The notes under the pieces are model-generated. The model was not told where the DNA came from. It worked only from the letters and a program-made list of their open reading frames with translations, and did not search any database. Positions 31,017 to 42,232 of a DNA stretch of 64,000 nt are shown here, piece after piece. Numbering within the stretch: position 1 is the first letter of the stretch; each line of letters opens with the position of its first letter. Made by a program: the position numbers and the translations under genes. The stretch lies in NCBI GenBank assembly GCA_948470475.1, contig OX419339.1, positions 7,182,685-7,246,684 of the forward strand, written 5' to 3'. The stretch comes from Galaxea fascicularis (Eukaryota; Cnidaria; Anthozoa; Scleractinia; Euphylliidae).

Positions 31017-33677
31017 CTAGCTATCGGGTTTGGTTAAATCTAGAGCATTATTAGTTGATCCAGTGGCAACTGAATTAGCCCAAACTTTTGTTTTTGATAT
31101 GTGGAACGAATACTGCGACACTTGCGACCTGGCGGACTGCAAAGTGTTCTGCTCAGGATGAAAGAAAAGAATGTAGATCTTTGGTCCGAACATACAGCTT
31201 AAAAAACCGAATGAAGTTACTAACGCAGTGGTACAAGACACTAGAGTCACGTACCAGCTCTCAAAATTAAAAACCACTGGGTAATATGCTAATGATGACA
31301 ACAGAAGGATATACATGGAGAAACCAATGTACTTTGCCTCGTTAAAGTTCTCAGGGATACTCCTGGCTTTAAAAGCGTAATACGTGCACAAGAGAGCCAC
31401 AGCTAGCGTGTAACCGCACACAGCAATAAAGAGTGACAGTCCAAAGTTTGTGTGAAAAGGTTTGCACACAAGAAATATGTACTCGTCCGAGCGAATGATT
31501 TTTTCGCGCTTTGGAGGGTCAATAGACATCCACAGTGCTATTAGGGCATGCGCCAATGAATTCATCGCGGATATTAAAACGGTTTGCCTTGTCGCAGTTT
31601 TATAACACGGGCTAAATAGTTGTGCCACCCTGTCAACTTGGAACACGCTTGTTATTCGCATTGTTTTTACAAACAGGACCGTGATGGAGAGGGTAAGCGC
31701 ACAATAACGCCAAACACTTGTTGCGCTACAAAACATATCGGTAGGCTCGACCAGTTCGAGGATGGCCAGCGCAAAGAGAGCTACGATTCCAGACAGAAGT
31801 AGAAAGGAGACTTCCCTGCTAGACGCCTTCACGACGGGGGTGCCATAGAACTTGATATAGGATGCGCAAACGAACAGCGTGAGTACAAATCCAGCGGAAG
31901 CTATGACTGCGATGCTTATCCCAGTAGCAGTCGTTAGCGTGATGTTGATAAGTGGTAAATGTTCACATTTTGTGCGCTCTTGATTTGATTTGGTTTCTGG
32001 CCCACACTCGACGCACGCCATAGCTCCAATCGCGGTGGTTATAGTTCCTTGTGGACATTTTAAACAATCCCAACAACAAGGAGTTGTGGGTGCTTTCATG
32101 GTGCCAGGCAAGCATTCCGATGAACAGAAAGACAGAGGCGCTGAAAGGTTCTTCAGGGAGGGGCTCCATTGCAAGATGGAAGGATCTATCTGCAGTGTGG
32201 GTTTGGCGTTCTTGTCCCAAACTCCCACATTAACCTTTCTGTGTACTTTCCCTCCGCTTGTTCCGCGCTGGAAGTTTATTATGTCATAGGAGGCACATAA
32301 AGGATCACCAGAACTGTCAAATTGTATTCTGCCAGTCAAACCTTTAAAGCTGACATTTCGGAGGTATTTTTGTAAATCCCTTCCTTTAACATTAGGGTGA
32401 ACCGAAGGACAGCTATGACCGTCCACATTAGAACAGCGGTACATGCTATCCAGGGCATGCGCAAGGGCATAAACAGCATCAATAAGATATGAAGTAAAGG
32501 AGCTACGTATTTTGTTAATTGACTGGTATGACGTCAGACGTTTGTCACAAGTTGCCATCCGAGGGTCATGCGATTTAGAACCTGAGCAATTGTACTGTGA
32601 TCTCCAAAATTCCTCCCACCAAGGTACTTCACTTTGAATACTTTGCGAAGGCGTGATTCTCTTTAAGTGGTCTTCAAAAGAGGGATCTCGATAATCCCGT
32701 GGCTGTATTCCTAACGAGCCATCCAATATGGTGTATCGAGGGTCGCGAAACACAGCTTCCTCAGCGGTCAGTGCGTCGCTAAGGATCAAAGTCTTGCCTT
32801 CCAACTTTTCATCAGTTGCCTCTTTTAAGAAAGCTCTTCCATAACCACCAGACAACCAAACGATAATAACTCCGATACTAGGCTGCATCTTAATTTTAGA
32901 AACCGTTTGTTTGATTCTGTCCTGATATGCCAGTCGTGGAATGAACTCGGAAAAAGCAATGCAGAAGGTTTTTCTCTCGTACGATTCTTTCTCTAGTACC
33001 CAAATGCCATTCCGTCCATAAGAGTCATCCAGGCCCACTGCTGCCACGTACGTCCAATTAAACAGTTCTATTATGTCTGCCATGACTTTTGCCTGCCAGT
33101 TGTCTGGTGGAACCGTCCTGAAGAAGTCTTTGTACAGTCCCGAGCTCAGCTCCACGCTTGTTGTGGTTGGACTCACTGCGGGAATGTCAGTAACCTGAAG
33201 TAGACTCCCCACCAGTACCGCACTGCCAGAATTGTAGGGACCAACCAGGGCTGAGATGGGCTTGGTCCTGACCTTTGTGGCATTTCCAGTGACAGAATTG
33301 TTGTCTTTTTCAGAAGACATGCAAACTGGATCACTTCCTCGCACGAGATCATAGGTTATTTGCATAGCCAAAGCCGAGCTTTCACAGTAGTTTCTGATAT
33401 CATAACCAAGGGACACATTTGGCAGAAGAACAGGATTGTCGTTGATGTTCTCGATGGCAAAAGTCATGGCCTCAACGAATCCTAGACCCATCGTATAAAG
33501 ATCGCCACAAAGTTCATCCCTGCCAGCGAAGCGTAGGTTGAAGAGGCCTCCTAATATGACATCCCCATCTTTGTATGCTGTCACCTCGTGATTGCAAGAT
33601 GTGTTGGAGAAAAGCAGCAACGTGAAGAAACAAGAAACAATGATTCCGATTTGTCTCTTCAAATACACCAGTATCAT
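31017..33677 (-). CDS. class C GPCR, metabotropic glutamate receptor-like, intronless
   Basis: Single open frame of 886 aa from the first in-frame ATG at 33677. Signal peptide about 1-28; Venus-flytrap ligand domain about 35-490; cysteine-rich NCD3G linker about 517-573 (CSSEC, CCWDCLKC, CVEC); seven-transmembrane domain about 580-840; short cytoplasmic tail. mGluR hallmarks are ENINDNPVLLPNVSLG, FFRTVPPDNWQAK, FNWTYVAAVG, CTYYAFKARSIPENFNEAKY and FGPKIYILFFHPEQN. It acts as a plasma-membrane receptor coupling to G proteins. Against mGluR1 (from memory), the residues that hold the alpha-amino acid part are kept (Thr173, Asp192, Tyr220, Asp301) but both basic residues that grip glutamate's side chain are replaced (Phe67 for Arg78, His427 for Lys409), so the ligand is probably not glutamate. 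The upstream sequence CCTTACAG just before the ATG could be a splice acceptor from a 5' UTR exon. Loss of introns suggests retro-origin, as in many lineage-specific class C receptors. Confidence 0.93.
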   Translation of the reverse strand: MILVYLKRQIGIIVSCFFTLLLFSNTSCNHEVTAYKDGDVILGGLFNLRFAGRDELCGDLYTMGLGFVEAMTFAIENINDNPVLLPNVSLGYDIRNYCESSALAMQITYDLVRGSDPVCMSSEKDNNSVTGNATKVRTKPISALVGPYNSGSAVLVGSLLQVTDIPAVSPTTTSVELSSGLYKDFFRTVPPDNWQAKVMADIIELFNWTYVAAVGLDDSYGRNGIWVLEKESYERKTFCIAFSEFIPRLAYQDRIKQTVSKIKMQPSIGVIIVWLSGGYGRAFLKEATDEKLEGKTLILSDALTAEEAVFRDPRYTILDGSLGIQPRDYRDPSFEDHLKRITPSQSIQSEVPWWEEFWRSQYNCSGSKSHDPRMATCDKRLTSYQSINKIRSSFTSYLIDAVYALAHALDSMYRCSNVDGHSCPSVHPNVKGRDLQKYLRNVSFKGLTGRIQFDSSGDPLCASYDIINFQRGTSGGKVHRKVNVGVWDKNAKPTLQIDPSILQWSPSLKNLSAPLSFCSSECLPGTMKAPTTPCCWDCLKCPQGTITTAIGAMACVECGPETKSNQERTKCEHLPLINITLTTATGISIAVIASAGFVLTLFVCASYIKFYGTPVVKASSREVSFLLLSGIVALFALAILELVEPTDMFCSATSVWRYCALTLSITVLFVKTMRITSVFQVDRVAQLFSPCYKTATRQTVLISAMNSLAHALIALWMSIDPPKREKIIRSDEYIFLVCKPFHTNFGLSLFIAVCGYTLAVALLCTYYAFKARSIPENFNEAKYIGFSMYILLLSSLAYYPVVFNFESWYVTLVSCTTALVTSFGFLSCMFGPKIYILFFHPEQNTLQSARSQVSQYSFHISKTKVWANSVATGSTNNALDLTKPDS

Positions 33678-34328
33678 TGCTGTAAGGATACGTGTCACCT
33701 TTTATGTCAAAATCGCCTGGAACAAACCAGAAACATATTTCAACTTCATACTTAGAGTACGTAAGACAAAATAAATCTTTCCCCAAGGTTTAGCCTGAAA
33801 ATTCATTCATGTGTACAACCAACCACTGGGATGATTGATACGGACAGTAGTTCCATTCTTTTTAGTGATTTTCAGCAGTCGTAGATCAGATGTCAGTGAG
33901 AGTTCTGAAAAATGCGGAGAGTCTGAATTACTACGAATCGGTCGCGTTCCATTGCTGTAAAAGATAACATACTGTTTTGCACTCTGCGCTCGCGCCTATG
34001 TCATGGCTAACCTTGTGCTCAGCTTTGTTCTAAGCTCTACCTCGCTCAATGAACAAGAAAGTTCACTTGACTCAAAGAAAAAAACTTTGCGATAAGTTCG
34101 GCGCGTGAATTGAGTGCCGGAACTGACCTGAGTAAAGTTTTTTTATGGCAGTTTTGGGAGACACAAGAAGCTCCTCGATCCATTTTTTCTAAACATGCTA
34201 CTCTTTAAAAAGCTTCTCATTTCGCTCGAGTTACGGCAGAGAAACAGTCGTGAAAATTACAAGCGGAAGTTTTCGCAAGCTATGTAATTGACGGCATGAC
34301 GTCGTTGAGACATCCTGTTAATGACTAT
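33678..34328. other. GPCR upstream flank
   Basis: No coding sequence. Likely 5' UTR and promoter of the GPCR, possibly with a 5' UTR intron ending at CCTTACAG (33680-33687, minus strand). Confidence 0.3.
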
Positions 34329-34839
34329 GGCCTCGTCCATACGTATCCGGATATTTTTGAAAACGGAGGTTTTTTTCCCTCTGTATTTAAAAAAAACCCG
34401 CGTCCACATGCAGCGTTTTTGAATCTGGAAAGATTTCCGCACAGCTCCCTACACTAATTATACATTCATTTTGTGGCTCAAACTCTACTCGATTTTAGAA
34501 CAGGGTTGGTATGACAGTGATGCATGTATAATTAATGTAGGGAGCTGTGCAGAAATCTTTCCTTCAATCTTATTTGCCCGTGTACACGAATGTGTGAAAA
34601 CGATCAGAAAACGCAGCTTTTTGTACATAGCATGTGCGCGCATACGCTCTTTATAGTATCACGGGCCCGCGACGTTATCGTCATTCAAAAACTTCCGTTT
34701 TAGCCTGTCCACACGTATACCATAAGCCGGCGTATTCGAAAACCTCCGTTTTCTTTGACTGAAAACGCTGTTTACTGGAGGGAAGGCGAAAACGCAGGAA
34801 AACATCCCTTGTTAAAAAACATTCGGATATGTGTGGACC
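34329..34839. mobile_element. 511-bp TIR element with a second inverted repeat nested inside
   Basis: The left end GGCCTCGTCCATACGTATCC and the right end (inverted) GGTCCACACATATCC are related, with AAAACGGAGG/AAAACG motifs near both. Inside, 34424-34562 is a separate inverted repeat: GGAAAGATTTCCGCACAGCT at the left and its inverted match at the right, arms about 42 bp. The outer element resembles the GTCCACAC family of 21426-21663. Confidence 0.6.
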
Positions 34840-36728
34840 AAAAAGTAACTTTTCTTCCACCGAAAATAAGTGTGATACCTTACCGAATGATTTATATCTC
34901 AAGTTTCACGTAAGGCTCGTGTTAAGTTACTCAGAAATTCATGGAGGTGAGCCATGCTTGAGTCCTTGCTGAGCAATCTGTATGTTGGAATGATGCTCTG
35001 ACAGATATACGTACTTTTCTTTGAGGTGTGATATTTTGGCTTGATCAGAACGCTCGAATTAGCAACATGCCATGACTGACTTAGTTCAGTACATTTGTAT
35101 CCCAGGCTCGAATTTGTAAGATAACTGAAAGTGTCCTATCATTACATACGAAAAATGCCAAACAGTAATCGATTGCAATTGTTCGGTTTTAGTCAAAGCC
35201 ATCAATGCAGTGTAATTCACACGGTAATATTGTTCATAATCAAGTCGATCTTGACGTCGATGTCACTTGCATGAAGAAGAAAGCCGGGTCATGAAAAGAT
35301 CTCAACACTTAACGGGCGATGCTCACTGGCCTTTGCGAAACGTACTTACCTTTGTGAGGGTGAAATCAGGATAGCTAGAAACCGAGTGTTAACTGAGTAA
35401 GCTGAGACAAAACAACTGATGAATGTCTTAGTTATTTGTGTTTATGCTCAGTACGTGACGTAAATGGGGACTTTTAATAGCTGGTATTAGTTGGAAATGC
35501 TGCCTGTTATTGGTCGTTCAGTCTCTATGCAACGCGACAGAAACATTTCCATCACAAAGAACGTTTTGCATGAACAAACTTGAAGTTTAAGCAAATTTAC
35601 CAAGAAACTCATCTTGACTCAGTTGACTCCTTGCTTTCTGTTCAAAAACACTTAAAAGCTATGACTTGCTCTCTAAACGTCTTCAGGTCGATAGCTTTTT
35701 CAGCCTGCAAAATAACAAAACCCATAAGGACTTCCCTTTTCTCCACACACGCAAACACGTAAGTTGAAGTTTCAGTAGAGCACGAAACGATCCATGGGGC
35801 TTTTAGCAATATTTTCCTTCCCCGATCTCTTTCGAAATCTTCAGAAACTATGAGTCATGCAGTAAACGGAAGTGAACCAATCACAGAAATCACTGATCCG
35901 GACCGTTGAAGACAACTGGCGAATAGAATCTAAACGAAACAGAAACAAAAATAATAATAATAATAAATAAAAAAATAAATCGAGATCATGTAACTGTCGC
36001 TAGAGCTGAAACTAGATTAGAGCCCAGGTCGAAGTGGCGGCTTGTATACGGCCGATGATGGCAGCAAATCAACTGTGGTAATTACTGACAGCTACAGTTT
36101 TTAATTTATGTTACTAAATATTATGTTACTTTTTTTTTTCTCTTGAACCTGTCGACGTCGCTATATACAGTCTGGAATCGAAGCACGTCAGATGCAGTTT
36201 GTGAGAGTCATATATGCGAGGAAAGATGATGTTTGATTGGCTGAACAGTTTCCAGCTGGCACTGTAGCGCGCACTCCCGCCGCTAAATCAGCAGCAATGG
36301 AAAGTGTTATCGAAATACGTTCTCTGTTATGGGATAAAAAGTCTATTGTTGACCCTCTTCAATGCCCTGCGGCTTGGTTCTCAAATACTTACCGCTCCGG
36401 AACCCTGATTGCAGCTAATACATAAGAAATTTCTCTTTCTATAATACACTCAACAAAATTACTCAATTCTGACTGGCCGAGAGCGGTACAATTAATCCCA
36501 AATAGAACTCAGCAGGAGTACCTATTAAGTTTCCATGTCAACAGTGAGTGTGTTGAGAACAGCCAAATGTTGCAAATTTCAACGTTTTGATGGGTGAAAC
36601 TGGATGAAAAGGCGCATAAGTTACCATTCTATGGAATGATTTGTTGGACTAATTTATTAAAATGCGCAATAATTTACAAGTTGCGCGACTTCATACAATT
36701 CGTAGTTTTGCTGAGCGAACTATAAATA
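34840..36728. other. intergenic
   Basis: No supported exon. A short AAT-rich tract lies at 35946-35978. Open frames here lack conserved motifs and splice context. Confidence 0.35.
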
Positions 36729-36857
36729 AAAAATCGCACGACCTTTTCGTACAATTCGGGATTAATAGATACTCGTGATTTTGAAAGTCAATTTTGAGAA
36801 CTTTCAAAATCACTCGTACCTATTAATCACGAATTGTACTCAAGGTCGTGTGATTTC
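36729..36857. mobile_element. 129-bp hairpin MITE
   Basis: ATCGCACGACCTTTTCGTAC to CTCGTGATTTTGAAAGT at the left pairs with the inverted right arm (ACTTTCAAAATCACTCGT.. to AAGGTCGTGTGAT). Arms about 60 bp, loop about 10 bases. Confidence 0.7.
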
Positions 36858-39800
36858 CTATACAAATAGAGTGAAGTTTAATAACTGATGGAATAACGTA
36901 TTTCAGGAACTTGTAATTATACAGCATACGTTATGCCGGGCAACTTGTTACTCATTAAGTAATCTACGTAGTAGCTGCGGGAGCCTACGACATATTTAAC
37001 CAGGGAAAATTCTACGGAATATCTAAATTTACTTTAACTTCTGGTTTTTGACATTTGTGATGCATCCTCGACATCAATTCAAGTATTTCACAGTCCACCA
37101 CGTTAGTAATTCTCATTTCTTCATGCAATTGAAAGAAGCCGCCGGTGTACATTTCTCCGTTTTTATTTGAAAAAAAAAAAAAAATTTTATCTGGTCATTC
37201 CAGTTTTGTCGGCCATTAAACGAAAACGCTTTAAAGTCAGACATTTCAGTGCTGTTCAAGGTGGGGAGCCCGTTAAATTGTGTCGATGTAGAGGATTAAA
37301 TTAAGCGGAAGGTTTTCAACTATGACGTAACATCACCAATAGGAATCTCTGGAAAGGATAATTTTCAACCATTTTCAATAGCTAGCTAGTGTACGAAAAA
37401 CAAGTATTTTTCAAACTTCCGCTTTAAGATAAAGGCGACGATGAAACGAATATGTGTCGACGGTATTCGGACGCAAAGTCACAGTCTTGGGCATCATTCA
37501 TATAGGTAAAGCGCCGTTTGTTTAAAGGCGATTTTACCTGGTTTTTAAAATAACGTGTGATCTGGTATAGTTGCATAGGATAATTTCTTGCAAAATATTG
37601 AAGGAAAATAAAAAGGACCAGATGAATGCATGAAGTGGAAGACGCTCTTTGTTTTGCAAGTAGAAATTTGTTACTTACTGGAGGTAAGGAGAGAATATCA
37701 TACTTCACTTACCTAAAGTGTTGTAAAAGTTTCTCCTGTAGTAATTTTTCCCTCACAGCGTGATGTGAATTCAAATTTGATTATTTTGATAAAGTTAGCC
37801 GCATTTTAACCGCGCCCCAGTCATATGCAAACCACAACAGCGTTGGGTCCAAATGCTTTCGAGACAGAAAGACAGAAAGTTTGACGTTCTAGTTCCGGCA
37901 ACTGCTACATATTTTCGTTGATGTACATTTTACGCTTGCTTTTACACGATTGGTTACGCCCAGTCGAGCTACTTTGCAAATATATAGGTATGTAAGTTTA
38001 TTTTTCGGCGTTGTATAGATTTCCTTTTATTTAAGTAGGCAACGGCATCTCATAATTTTTTCAATGCAGTGTTTTAACTGGGTAATGTAAACATACGAAG
38101 CGCTGTGTTTAAATGTTAAATATTTCATCGAAGATCCCGAATATTCTGTTATTAACAACCCATACTACTTTTTGCCATTGCATGAGGCAGCAGTATAGAA
38201 AAACCACCAATTTAAACTGATTGGTTTTTCAAACGGAGTGGAGAATGTCATATTATAAGAAATCCGCATCTACTTCAGAAACGATACGTTTATTTGATGT
38301 CTGGGGTAGGTTTGCTTTGCCGGGATGTTAGACGAATTGTCGGCTGCACGTGTTTACGTGCGCTTCCATTTTCCACTCAAAACTTCCTTTTCGAAAAAGG
38401 ATTTTGATAAATACAACTAGACAAAAGATCGACCGAAACTTGCAAAAGGGCCCGTAACTGGCAAAATAAAATGCTAGGAACGAAGCCATTTCATGGACGA
38501 GTTTACTGCTGAAGAAAAGTATTTACTTTGCAGTTGCAGTTTACACACCAATGACATACAGTAGTTTTTTTTAGTTATGCTTTGAAGTTGAAGCTTTTTT
38601 GGCACATTTCACTCTGCTTACCAGATAAAATACACCATTTCAGCGGTACAACAGACTAATATTGGCAAATAGCACGTGTTCTTCACGAGCGCCGTCATAG
38701 TCAATTGCAAACGTGTTTTATATTGGCGATTGTGTCGCAAACATTATTCAGGCCTGTCGAATAGTCATCTGTGAGACTGAGTGTTTTATGTGAAGGATGT
38801 ATGGGTCTCCACCTATCGGCCTGCCAAGTGCGACAACATACAAAGATCTCTATCAGTTGCTCAATCGGCTACCGACTATTTTTTTGGCACTTCACTTAGA
38901 ATTGATAGAATATGTATGGCAGTATGACATAAATGTATTCTTTTTTCATTATAATGAGTCCAAAAGTCAACGTTCAATTAACGCTGCAGCCTGCGCAGAA
39001 ATCCGGCGATCATCTGACTCAGCGGACCATAGTTTTTCTCAAAATTTCTCTTTTGGCAAACGTAAGCCCAGGCTAAACCGCTCAAACACTGTTAGGTAAC
39101 ATTTTGTTGGGTCAACGGTCCGTAAACACTCCATGTTAAATGTTGTTTGGCCAACACTTTTTGTTGGATTTTGCTTTTTGTCAACGTTTTAAAATGCGAG
39201 CTTGATGTTAAACGTCAACTTTAGTCAGGGGGTTGATAAAATTTCGTTCGAGCTTTTTGTATAACAACTCACTGCAACCCTCTTTGTGACTTTCCTTCTA
39301 TATGATTTTTAAAAGCCTCTGCCAGCGAGCCATGCACATATTTAGAATAAGTGGAAAAGTCCGGTGGAGTTAATCAAATGACAACGAAGGTGAGAATGTC
39401 GCCACTGTTTCGTGCCGTTGTTTTCTTTTTGCGAATGCAAATATTTCGCTTTCCCCTTAAATATAGACCCGTTTTTAGATTGTCAAAAAATCCCAACTGA
39501 CTCATGATGCATTAATGTTGACGCTTTTGTCTCAACCAGTCGACGAACGTCATCTGTTTTTCAACTCAGACGGTACATTTATAAAGATTAATTTCCAGTG
39601 GCATCATTTTCAGCTCCCTCGCGCATGTTAAAACTAAAAACAATGAATGATGATCTGAAATTTTTTGGTAACAAATACTTATATTAAAACGGCAATAATG
39701 TGAACTTTACTCTGGGACAAGCTTTTACAGTGGCGTACAGAAACAGTTTCACTTTAAGAAGAGTGAATTCAATTTAATGACAAGGGACCCGTACAAAGGA

Positions 39801-40825
39801 AAGGGAGGTCGAATTAAGATACCTTTTTTAAATGCATTTACCTTTCACACCAAAACAATCACACAAGACTTGTGTTCTTCACTCCACTCGAAACAACTGC
39901 CCAGTTGTTTGTGACATCTGTACGTCGAGCGAAGAACGAACTAGGGTGTGAGTTCCTTCTCTTCCAACGTTCACAGCAAGAAAACCCAAGGATAATTGTC
40001 CCTGCAATTAACTAGCGGTCACTGAGAAACAAGCAACCACAGGCAGCTGGAGGAGAACAGCGTCTTTGGCCGCCGTACGATATATTTTCCATTTGAACCG
40101 GAAATTATGGTTGTTGCGGGCTCGCCCGTTTGCAAAGTCCTATTCCTCAACAGATTTGAAAAACACCAAAAAAAAAAATAATAATAATAAAATAAAATAA
40201 CAAAATGAAAAAGACCGAATAAAGAGTTTGGTACAAAGCAAAATCATTAATGACTCGGCTTCCATTTCAAGCTCCTTCTTAATAAAGCAGTATTAGCATA
40301 TGTTTAATTAGCCCCCTCTTTCCTCATGCATTTCTGAATACTTATTTGATTCTCTTGCCCTGTCGGCGGCCTTGAGAACTAAAAACAATAACATTTTTTT
40401 GGTTAAACTATTTAAAATTTGTCACGTCAGCCCCACGTATGAAGGAAAAAAAAGGTCCGTCAGTTTAATCGCTACTTGGTCGTTGTATCCAACACTCGAT
40501 ACAAGTTAGTCAGTCTTTCTTGAAAAGGTCGAGAAGTGCAGTGATAATAAAAAAACGATTTTCAATGTGTTTAAAGTACTGTAGCATGGCAAATGTTTGC
40601 TGTAAGTATAGCCCTAGGGATTTTAAGTTTGTGCTCCTAAAACTCTTCAATTTTTCCCGAAGATTAAACATTGAAGCACAACAGCATCAGTTTCATATTA
40701 TTCTTATCTGTCATAAGAAAGATGTAACACGATATTTATTACACGGAGCTAAACCGACAGAAGCCTAATTAAAACCAGGGGTTGTGTCCGTAGATTAATT
40801 TTACAAACTTAAAATAGCAAACTGA
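36858..40825. other. gene-poor intergenic stretch
   Basis: About 4 kb without a recognisable gene. Contains a run of A (37170-37183), a TGTTGG/CAACA-rich piece at 39085-39240 akin to 11535-11760, and an A/AAT-rich tract at 40168-40205. The 303-base open frame at 38797 has no recognisable motif and is not called. Confidence 0.35.
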
Positions 40826-41331
40826 CAGGGGCACAAAACGAGTCTGTTCCCCCGAGGTATTGTGCTGGCTGACAAAATATCAGTTATTTCCCGTGGTTGG
40901 TTATGAACTTTCTTTTTGATGATGGTTTCGGTTGGTAATTATTGAAGTGTGTCAGCAGTGTGAGTGTTGCTGGCTGGCGAAATGTGGATTGTTGTGAGGA
41001 ATTTCTTGTCTTCTCTCCCCCCCCCCCCACCCCCCCCACCCCCCACTGAAGGCTTGAATTGAGGCCTATCGCCACGCGCATCTTGGCTTACGACATATGA
41101 AATTGTCTTTTTTGTTGTTGTGCAGGGTGCTCAATTTGCACCTGGCTGGGAAACCAACCAATGTTATCTAGCTGGCTGGGAAATATCTTGTGTGCCTTGC
41201 TGGCAAAAAGGAACAGATATTTTTTTCCCAGCAATATTAAAAACGACCTGAAAATGCCTGAATAACATTTAGTTTTATTAACTGGGGTATAATAATACAT
41301 TTTTCAACAAATTGGTCGTTTTGTGCCCCTG
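40826..41331. mobile_element. 506-bp hAT-type non-autonomous element, 16-bp TIRs
   Basis: Starts CAGGGGCACAAAACGA and ends with its exact complement; flanked by the direct repeat AACTGA (40820-40825 and 41332-41337). CAGGG-ended TIRs are typical of hAT elements, which make 8-bp duplications; six bases are visible here. The interior holds a C-rich tract (41019-41045) and repeated GCTGGCTGGGAAA motifs; there is no transposase. Confidence 0.8.
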
Positions 41332-41757
41332 AACTGATCTCAAGGAGAAGAAAAATAATTAGAAGAAAATTAGAAGAGTTTTCGGCTTCTTTTCAAATAC
41401 GTATTTAGCCTTATTGCTTGACTGAATCAGCTTTTAGTACACGCTATTGATCACTTAAGGATTAACACCCTACTTTTTAACAGCGTACAGCATAATCTTC
41501 ATGAGTAACAGCCTTGTGTAGGTAACAAAAATGGATAATGTAGTATTTCTCAACATTTCCTCTTAAAAGAGCTCGTATCCGGTCGTAGCAACTATCCGGC
41601 TAATGTCAATTTTAGAAGTTTATTCATGATCACGAATCACTATGTCATAAACTTCTGGCCTGTTTTTGATTTCAGTTTCAGATCCTTGAAAAAACTTCAA
41701 AATTCACCATTGCTTATAATTTACCCTCTTTTTCAAGGATCGACTGGTAATTTTTCT
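41332..41757. other. short intergenic gap between two transposons
   Basis: No gene or repeat recognised. The last eight bases (ATTTTTCT) are the left target duplication of the next element. Confidence 0.4.
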
Positions 41758-42232
41758 GGATCTTGTTTACTGTAGGTAATGTCGACCGATAGATCGGTCG
41801 ATATAGCGGTCGACACTCGGTCGATATAACGGTCGATAGTCGGTCGATAGTCGGCTGAGAGTCGGACGATAGTCGGTCGACACTGGGTCGAGACACGGTC
41901 GATAGTCTTTCCAGATATGTGTCTCGGCTGATATTGCTTTTCGTTCACCGACACTTCGCTGACTTTTCGCCGACACTTCGCCGACACTTCGCCGACACTT
42001 CGCCGACACCTCACCGATAGTTGGTCGATACTTGACCGATGTATCGGTCAGTAACTCGGCCGATGGTCGGTCGACACTTCATGGTCGATAGTCAGAAGAT
42101 GGCCGTTTGATATATCGATTAAAAGTCGGCCGCCTAGTCGATCGATATATCAGTCAAGATTTGTGTCGCTCTGTAGAGTTTTTAGTCCGTTACCAATAGC
42201 CCTGGAGAAGAAATTGGAGCAAAATTACTGCA

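Noticed and set aside
36237..36425. 62-codon frame MAEQFPAGTVART
   Set aside because: It has no ATG at the apparent start (TTG), no splice signals and no recognisable family.
38797..39099. 100-codon open frame MYGSPPIGLPSATTYKD
   Set aside because: No conserved domain, no splice context and a compositionally ordinary region.
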